This document shows positions 1 to 4,806 of a DNA stretch of 6,072 nt, one piece after another. Origin of the DNA: an uncultured Bacteroidota bacterium (GTDB lineage: Bacteria > Bacteroidota > Bacteroidia > Chitinophagales > Chitinophagaceae). The stretch is taken from positions 1 to 6,072 of the forward strand of contig CAIZMD010000337.1 of NCBI GenBank assembly GCA_903933995.1, in the 5' to 3' direction. The stretch's first letter is position 1, and every line of letters starts with the position of its first letter. Made by a program: the position numbers and the translations under genes. Below the pieces are notes generated by a model. That model was given only the letters and a program-made list of their open reading frames with translations. It was not told the origin of the DNA and made no database searches.

Positions 1-1
1 C

Positions 2-880
2 AAACCTGTGATTCAATTGGTCAGAAGACAAAAAGATCTCCTTCCTTTTATTCAATCTTATTATTGGTATCAAGATAAATCTATTCAATCATTTGACACA
101 GCATTGAATTTTCACCAATACTTAGATCAGCATTTAGCTCAAAATAGTTTTAGACCCATTCCAAGAGCACTTAAAACCATTCAATCGCCGGTTGGTCCCT
201 TGGTGCAAATGAAACAACTCTGTGTTAGTTATGATGAGCGTCCCATTTTGGATCAAATTAATTGGACCATTCAAGCTAGTGAATGCTGGCAACTCAAGGG
301 GCCTAATGGTTCTGGTAAGTCTACTTTATTATCCATGATTACTGGGGACAATCCCAAAGGTTATGGGCAAGACTTGTATTTATTTGGCATGAAAAAGGGT
401 GGGGGAGAAACGGTTTGGGATATTAAACAATACATTGGCTATTTCAACCCCGTGATGATCCAGCATTTTTCAAGATTGGATAGCATTGAACTGATGATTG
501 TTTCTGGCTGTATGGATAGCATTGGGGTTTATATTAAGCCTTCTGAAATGCAATTGCGATTGGCAAAAGAATGGTTGGATTATTTGGGTTTATTATCTCT
601 AAAGAATAAACCCATTCAGTTTTTGCCTGCAGCGCAACAACGCATGGTTTTAATTGCAAGGGCCATGGTCAAACACCCGCCACTACTCATTTTGGATGAA
701 CCCACTTCTGGTTTGGATGATGCCAGTGCCGCCATGGTGATTGGGATGATTGAACAGATTAGAAAGGAAACCAAAACATCGGTGCTCTTTGTATCGCACC
801 AGCAAGAAAAAGGATTTGAACCAGATAAGATTTTTGAGTTAACAGCAAGTGCAATGGGTTCAACAGGTGCTATTGTTTAA
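2..880 (+). CDS. ModF/PhrA-like tandem ABC ATPase, C-terminal part (5' truncated by window)
   Basis: The reading frame is open from the first complete codon (base 2), so the gene begins upstream. The GTG at base 8 is probably an internal valine codon, not the start. Counting from base 8, residues 1-65 look like the end of a first ABC domain plus linker. A second ABC domain follows, with Walker A GPNGSGKST (98-106), Walker B LLILDE (226-231), D-loop SGLD and an H-loop histidine (264). The segment CMDSIGVY (168-175) and the stretch ARAMVKHPPLLILDEP closely resemble the second half of E. coli ModF, a soluble protein of two fused ABC domains without membrane segments. The signature is odd: FLPAAQQR (205-212) replaces LSGGQQR, and the Q-loop reads IGYFNP without glutamine. 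Function in molybdate uptake is not shown; no modABC genes are visible. A soluble ATPase of the ModF/PhrA branch is likely, but the substrate is unknown. The gene converges on the DUF4159 gene and overlaps it by 4 bases. Confidence 0.88.
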   Translation, partial: KPVIQLVRRQKDLLPFIQSYYWYQDKSIQSFDTALNFHQYLDQHLAQNSFRPIPRALKTIQSPVGPLVQMKQLCVSYDERPILDQINWTIQASECWQLKGPNGSGKSTLLSMITGDNPKGYGQDLYLFGMKKGGGETVWDIKQYIGYFNPVMIQHFSRLDSIELMIVSGCMDSIGVYIKPSEMQLRLAKEWLDYLGLLSLKNKPIQFLPAAQQRMVLIARAMVKHPPLLILDEPTSGLDDASAAMVIGMIEQIRKETKTSVLFVSHQQEKGFEPDKIFELTASAMGSTGAIV

Positions 881-891
881 GAACCCATGGC
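851..891. terminator. Imperfect inverted repeat over the convergent gene ends, possible bidirectional terminator
   Basis: Bases 851-861 pair with 881-891: eleven positions, ten of them complementary, with one A-G mismatch at 853/889. The core ATGGGTTC/GAACCCAT is perfect. An inner AACA (862-865) can pair with TGTT (874-877) across a 3-base bulge, leaving an 8-base loop. Both stop codons lie inside the structure, as expected for a shared terminator between converging genes. Neither side is followed by a clear T-tract, so it is not a canonical Rho-independent terminator. It could act as an mRNA 3'-end stabiliser instead. Confidence 0.4.
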
Positions 892-1500
892 ATAGGCTAT
901 AATATTGACCCCAAACTTGGTATTGTCTTCAGACAAAAATCGCTTATTTCTAAAATCATAGTCCCACTCACAACCATAGTCTTTATTTGAATATAGAACG
1001 CCAATTCTGCCATTGATTTCTATGGCTTTGAGGTAATCATGCACTATATCATCGCCCCAGCCATTGAGTTCAAAACCGGTGGTGGGTGGTCCTTTTTCAA
1101 ATTTGAAAAAGCTTTTGTAGAGGTCATGGGTATTGGGGATTTTTTTTAATCGGCCCGCGCCAAAAGTTTGCCCCATCTGTGCTTCAAATGATTTGGCAAA
1201 CAAACCATCTATGTCATGGTTACAATCGTCTACAAATACAAAGCCACCATTCTCTACATATTTTTTAAAATGCGCATTCTCTGTGGCATTAAACTGAACC
1301 AGTTTGTGGCCACTGAGATAACAAAAGGGAGCTTGAAAAAGGTCCTGACTGCTTAGGTCTACAATTTTTTCCTGTGGCTCAATAGGAATGCTGGTGTATT
1401 CTACCAGAGAATTCAGAATATTAGAGGGCATTCTTACATCCGTATCCCAATCTCCTGAGAGATATCGCAACCTGGTGAAACTAAATTTGGAACTTTTCAT
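877..1500 (-). CDS. DUF4159 domain protein, stand-alone short form
   Basis: This 207-residue protein is almost entirely one DUF4159 domain. Features I recognise are the opening FSFTRLRYLSGDWDTD (6-21), the aromatic-rich FCYLSGHKLVQF (59-70), the strand-and-acid motif GGFVFVDDCN (85-94), and the closing block GRIGVLYSNKDYGCEWDYDF (164-183) before the last helix. The fold is thought to resemble class I glutamine amidotransferases, but no catalytic Cys-His-Glu triad is evident, so enzymatic activity should not be assumed. No signal peptide or membrane segment is present with the chosen ATG, which suggests a cytoplasmic protein. In alphaproteobacteria DUF4159 occurs as the C-terminal part of long proteins with a BatA-type membrane N-terminus. 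Here the two parts are separate genes on opposite strands, five genes' functions likely being linked. The ATG at 1500 has no convincing ribosome binding site. The frame stays open for 26 codons upstream to a TGA, but that stretch contains no ATG, GTG or TTG. Confidence 0.85.
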   Translation of the reverse strand: MKSSKFSFTRLRYLSGDWDTDVRMPSNILNSLVEYTSIPIEPQEKIVDLSSQDLFQAPFCYLSGHKLVQFNATENAHFKKYVENGGFVFVDDCNHDIDGLFAKSFEAQMGQTFGAGRLKKIPNTHDLYKSFFKFEKGPPTTGFELNGWGDDIVHDYLKAIEINGRIGVLYSNKDYGCEWDYDFRNKRFLSEDNTKFGVNIIAYAMGS

Positions 1501-1625
1501 GAGATATTTAGACCATTGCCCTTCCGCAGGTGTATTTTTTTTTAAAATTCCTTCATTTCTGTCTAATTTCCTTGTTTCTCAAAAAGAAATAACAGATTTC
1601 ATTTTAATCTAATAAATAGAACGCT
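1501..1625. other. Divergent intergenic region between DUF4159 gene and moxR-type operon
   Basis: This is the only sizeable non-coding gap in the window. It is AT-rich, with a run of nine T at 1535-1543, and must carry the promoters for both the leftward DUF4159 gene and the rightward operon unless these are read from further away. I looked on both strands for the Bacteroidota promoter pattern (TAnnTTTG with an upstream TTG) and found only poor matches, such as TAATTTCC at 1564, so no promoter is called. A dyad at 1581-1605 is listed separately. Confidence 0.6.
1581..1605. promoter_or_regulatory. 25-base dyad, possible operator
   Basis: AAAAAGAAAT (1581-1590) and ATTTCATTTT (1596-1605) are inverted copies around a 5-base spacer AACAG, with a single mismatch (1585/1601). 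The dyad lies in the divergent spacer, about 20 bases before the apparent moxR-type start, which suits a regulator-binding site controlling one or both genes. The arms are AT-rich and the surroundings are too, so chance occurrence is a real possibility. Confidence 0.25.
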
Positions 1626-2627
1626 TTGGAGCAATCAGAAAAACAGTTGCAGGAATTGATTCAAAAACTCTCCTTGCTCAAAACAGAAATTCAAAAAGTG
1701 ATTGTGGGTCAGGATAGCATTTTAGAAGAAATGCTTATTGCCTTATTGGCTGGCGGTCATTGTTTGTTAGAAGGGGTACCGGGTTTGGCCAAAACATTAA
1801 TGGTGCGCACCATGAGTCAAGCCCTGCACTTAAAATTCAGGAGAATTCAGTTTACCCCAGACTTGATGCCAACAGATATTGTGGGTACAGAGATTCTGGA
1901 AGAAGACCATAGTTCTGGAAAGCGTTTTTTCAAATTCAACAAGGGCCCTATTTTTTCCAATATTGTGTTGGCTGATGAGATCAATAGAACCCCTCCCAAA
2001 ACACAATCGGCTTTATTAGAAGCAATGCAAGAATTTGAAGTTACTTATGGAGGTCAAACCTATCCACTAGACAGACCCTTTTTTATCTTGGCAACCCAGA
2101 ATCCCATTGAACAATCGGGTACTTATCCATTGCCGGAAGCACAATTAGACCGTTTCTTATTATATATCAAAATTGGTTATCCAACTGCTGCAGAGGAAAC
2201 AGCCATCTTGAGTAACACAACTGGTTCCAAAAAAGCTACGGTAAATCCGGTAGTCAATGGAGAAGAAATTGTGGCATTGCAACAAATGGTGCGTCAAGTG
2301 CATATTGCGGATGAATTGGTGCATTGGGTTGCAGAACTGATTAGAGCAACTAGACCAGATACTACCACTATTGATTATGTAAAAGAATGGGTGAGATGGG
2401 GAGCAGGACCAAGAGCTGGTCAGGCATTGATTTTAACGGCTAAGGCAAGGGCCTTGTTTAAAGGAAGGTATGCCGTTACTATGGAAGATTTGCATGCCAT
2501 GGCGCATCCTGTTTTGAGACATAGACTCTTAATGAATTTTAAAGCAGAAGCAGAACGCATTAGTTCTGATGATGTGGCCAGCCATTTGTTAGAAGCCATT
2601 CCTAGACCCAAGAACGCATTGTCTTAA
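1626..2627 (+). CDS. MoxR-family AAA+ ATPase
   Basis: A cytoplasmic AAA+ ATPase of the MoxR family, thought to act as a chaperone that remodels or assembles partner complexes together with VWA-domain proteins. All family motifs are present: VIVGQ (25-29), Walker A GVPGLAKT (50-57), the PDLMPTDIVGTE block (78-89), Walker B VLADE (114-118), sensor 1 ATQNP (156-160), arginine finger DRF (R176) and sensor 2 GPRAGQ (R263). The C-terminal lid runs to the end. At 333 residues the length is normal for the family. The start is taken as TTG at 1626, because an in-frame TAG sits at 1617-1619 and the first in-frame ATG is at 1731 (residue 36), which would delete VIVGQ. No Shine-Dalgarno-like sequence precedes it. 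TTG codons at 1647 and 1656 are alternative starts. It is first gene of the operon, 8 bases before the DUF58 gene, an arrangement typical of MoxR/DUF58 pairs. Confidence 0.93.
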   Translation: MEQSEKQLQELIQKLSLLKTEIQKVIVGQDSILEEMLIALLAGGHCLLEGVPGLAKTLMVRTMSQALHLKFRRIQFTPDLMPTDIVGTEILEEDHSSGKRFFKFNKGPIFSNIVLADEINRTPPKTQSALLEAMQEFEVTYGGQTYPLDRPFFILATQNPIEQSGTYPLPEAQLDRFLLYIKIGYPTAAEETAILSNTTGSKKATVNPVVNGEEIVALQQMVRQVHIADELVHWVAELIRATRPDTTTIDYVKEWVRWGAGPRAGQALILTAKARALFKGRYAVTMEDLHAMAHPVLRHRLLMNFKAEAERISSDDVASHLLEAIPRPKNALS

Positions 2628-2635
2628 ATTGATTC

Positions 2636-3520
2636 ATGAGCCAATTACTTGATCCCAAAATTCTCCTGTCTATCAAAGACCTTCCCTTGGCGGCAAAGAC
2701 CACCATTGACGGTTTTATGGAGGGATTTAATAAAAGTAGCATCAAGGGTGAGGGGATGGAATTTAGTCAGTATCGTAGTTATCAACCCGGTGATGATCTG
2801 CGTTCTCTTGACTGGAAAATGTTTGCTCGTTCAGACCGGTATTATATTCGCGAATCTGAAATTGAAACCAGTATTCAAGTTCGATTTTTGGTAGACGCCA
2901 GTAATTCTATGAACCATCGAGATGGGGCTATAAGTAAAATGGAATACGCGCGTTATTTGGCAGCCTCATTGGGTTGGTTGGCTCAGAAGCAGGGCGATGC
3001 TATTGGATTAGATGTGTTACAAGATGGCAAATTGTTTTCCCTTCCCGCCAAAAGAGATAGTCAGCACTTACCTAGATTCCTACACCAATTAGAACAAATA
3101 AAAGCAGCAGGTGTGTTTACTGACCCTGTTGGATATAAAGAGATCTTTAGTGGGGTGCATAGACGTGCCCTTTTAATCTGTATTACCGATTTTTATCAAG
3201 AGGATAATGAGATCCTTGACCTATTGCAATCCTTGTCATCCTTGCAACATGAGGTCTTGGTATTTCAATTGGTCAGTGACAATGAACTACAGGGAAATTT
3301 CAAAGGCTTTCAGCGATTAAAAGATTTGGAGACCGGTTTGATAATGCCCATTACTGGAACATTGCAATCTGCTTATTTGCAACAAAGAGCAGCCTATCAG
3401 GAGACCATTAAAAAAGAATTGTTGAACCGAAAAATAAGGTTGCATCAACTGAATATACAAGACCCATTAGACGGAGCGCTTTGGGATTATTTGAACCAAC
3501 GCAATAAATCCGCTCGCTAA
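2636..3520 (+). CDS. DUF58 protein with VWA-type domain
   Basis: This 294-residue soluble DUF58 protein is the usual partner of MoxR ATPases. The family signature is clear: FSQYRSYQPGDDLRSLDWK (43-61) followed by ARSDRYYIRESE (64-75). After it comes a von Willebrand A-like domain that begins with strand VRFLVDASNSM (82-92). The metal-ion site DxSxS is intact (D87, S89, S91), and a further acidic residue follows strand LICITDF (D185), so a functional metal-dependent adhesion site is plausible. There are no membrane segments: this is the short class lacking the N-terminal transmembrane part found in some DUF58 proteins, hence likely cytoplasmic beside the ATPase. The ATG at 2636 is 8 bases after the previous stop, with no Shine-Dalgarno-like sequence. 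The stop TAA shares its last base with the next gene's ATG (TAATG), suggesting coupled translation. Direct binding to the MoxR protein is inferred from the gene pairing. Confidence 0.92.
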   Translation: MSQLLDPKILLSIKDLPLAAKTTIDGFMEGFNKSSIKGEGMEFSQYRSYQPGDDLRSLDWKMFARSDRYYIRESEIETSIQVRFLVDASNSMNHRDGAISKMEYARYLAASLGWLAQKQGDAIGLDVLQDGKLFSLPAKRDSQHLPRFLHQLEQIKAAGVFTDPVGYKEIFSGVHRRALLICITDFYQEDNEILDLLQSLSSLQHEVLVFQLVSDNELQGNFKGFQRLKDLETGLIMPITGTLQSAYLQQRAAYQETIKKELLNRKIRLHQLNIQDPLDGALWDYLNQRNKSAR

Positions 3521-4806
3521 TGCAGTTCATGAATCCTATATGGCTCTGGTCTGCATTGGGTATTATCATTCCCATTGCCATTCATTTATGGAACCAGCAG
3601 CCAGGAAAAGTGCTTGAAGTTGGAAGCATACGTTTCATGGACCCATCGCCCAGCAAGCGAAGTTCTAGACTACAACTAACAGAAATTTGGTTATTGTTGT
3701 TAAGGTGTTTGATTATCTTATTAATAGCCTTGTTTTTAGCCCAACCTTCTTGGAACAGTAAGACCAGCCAAAGCAATCAGGGATGGGTGATGATACCAAG
3801 ATCGTCCATGAAAATGGCCTATCAGACGCACCAGCAAAGCATTGATTCATTGTTGCAGCAGGGGATGGAATTACATGCTTTGGAAACAGGGTTCCCTGAA
3901 TTAAATCTAAAGTCTGATTCAAGTTCTGCTAATCCTTCAGCACCTATTCCCAATCTTTGGGCCTTGGCTACTCAATTAGAAAAGCAAGTGCCAGCTCATT
4001 ATCAGTTGCATTTGTACACACCAGAATTATTGCAATACTATAGAGGGGTAAAGCCTGATTTGCATAGACCCATGGTTTGGAAAACCTATGCCATGCCCAC
4101 CCAAGTTGATACAGCAATCAACCAGCGTAAACAAAGCATTCGAATTGCTATATTGGTAGATGGCTATGCAGCTGACGCCGATTATTTGATGGCCGCTTGT
4201 AAAGCCATTCAAACTGTTAGGGGAGATACCATCTTGGTAACTAAGTTCAATAATTCTACTCAAATTCCTGGGGGTCAAGATTGGTTGTTTTGGTTGTCTG
4301 ACAAGCCCTTACCTAAGAACAATGCTAAGCATGTCTGGTCCTATCAATTAGGTAATGCACAAATAGTGCAAACCCAAATCTATGCTAGCACTGGTAGCCA
4401 TCAAGAAAAGATTCCTTTATATAAAACCATTCCAATGCAGTTAAAGGGAGAACTGATTTGGGAAGATGGATTTGGTCTGCCGGTTTTGCAAAAATGGGGG
4501 AATGGTCAGTATCTAATGAATACGCGTTTTCATCCTGATTGGAATGGATTGGTTTGGAGTCCTGCATTTCCAACTATGATGCAGGAATTTTTATTGGGTT
4601 CAAAACCATTTGATCCTAGTCAGGTAGCCATGGATCCTGTTCAAATAATTCCTGAACAAAGCATTCCAATAAAGGGGCAAATTAATCCAACAGTTTCCAC
4701 TAGTCAACAACCAATGAGTCATTGGATCTGGAGCTTGTTGTTGGTGTTGTTGTTCATTGAAAGGGTGATTGTTTTTTATCAAACTAAAAACAAAACCCAT
4801 GCTTGA
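3520..4806 (+). CDS. BatA-type N-terminal domain membrane protein (degenerate VWA)
   Basis: A 428-residue membrane protein. The N-terminus matches the BatA-type double-transmembrane domain: segment 1 at about 5-24 (NPIWLWSALGIIIPIAIHLW), the typical short loop with VGSIRF (34-39), and segment 2 at about 56-76 ending LAQP. A third hydrophobic segment lies near 402-421, just before a short polar tail. Between them is a soluble part of some 320 residues. The strand after segment 2, GWVMIPRSSM (88-97), sits where a VWA domain would carry DxSxS, but the aspartate is absent, so metal binding is unlikely. A second alpha/beta-like portion starts at SIRIAILVDGY (206-216). The segment WNGLVWSPAFPTMM (341-354) resembles a conserved stretch of these proteins. 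ATG at 3520 overlaps the DUF58 stop by one base; a second ATG at 3529 is an alternative start. Probable role: membrane anchor or effector of the MoxR/DUF58 module. This is inferred from context. Confidence 0.85.
   Translation: MQFMNPIWLWSALGIIIPIAIHLWNQQPGKVLEVGSIRFMDPSPSKRSSRLQLTEIWLLLLRCLIILLIALFLAQPSWNSKTSQSNQGWVMIPRSSMKMAYQTHQQSIDSLLQQGMELHALETGFPELNLKSDSSSANPSAPIPNLWALATQLEKQVPAHYQLHLYTPELLQYYRGVKPDLHRPMVWKTYAMPTQVDTAINQRKQSIRIAILVDGYAADADYLMAACKAIQTVRGDTILVTKFNNSTQIPGGQDWLFWLSDKPLPKNNAKHVWSYQLGNAQIVQTQIYASTGSHQEKIPLYKTIPMQLKGELIWEDGFGLPVLQKWGNGQYLMNTRFHPDWNGLVWSPAFPTMMQEFLLGSKPFDPSQVAMDPVQIIPEQSIPIKGQINPTVSTSQQPMSHWIWSLLLVLLFIERVIVFYQTKNKTHA

Noticed and set aside
8..10. GTG as the true start of the ABC ATPase gene
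   Set aside because: The frame is open to the window edge, and the residues before the Walker A domain look like the tail of a preceding ABC domain, so the gene is most likely truncated by the window.
1564..1571. TAATTTCC as a Bacteroidota -7 promoter element for the operon
   Set aside because: It matches the TAnnTTTG pattern poorly at the important last positions and has no clear -33 TTG at the right distance.
1388..1612. 74-codon open frame on the plus strand across the DUF4159 5' end and intergenic region
   Set aside because: Mostly antisense to the well-supported DUF4159 gene; the translated sequence has no recognisable motif and its end is low-complexity.
2420..2611. Minus-strand open frame of 63 codons opposite the end of the moxR-type gene
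   Set aside because: Lies entirely within a strongly conserved MoxR coding region and has no recognisable features.
3582..4800. Several minus-strand open frames of 60-85 codons opposite the BatA-type gene
   Set aside because: Antisense shadows with no family resemblance and no independent start signals.
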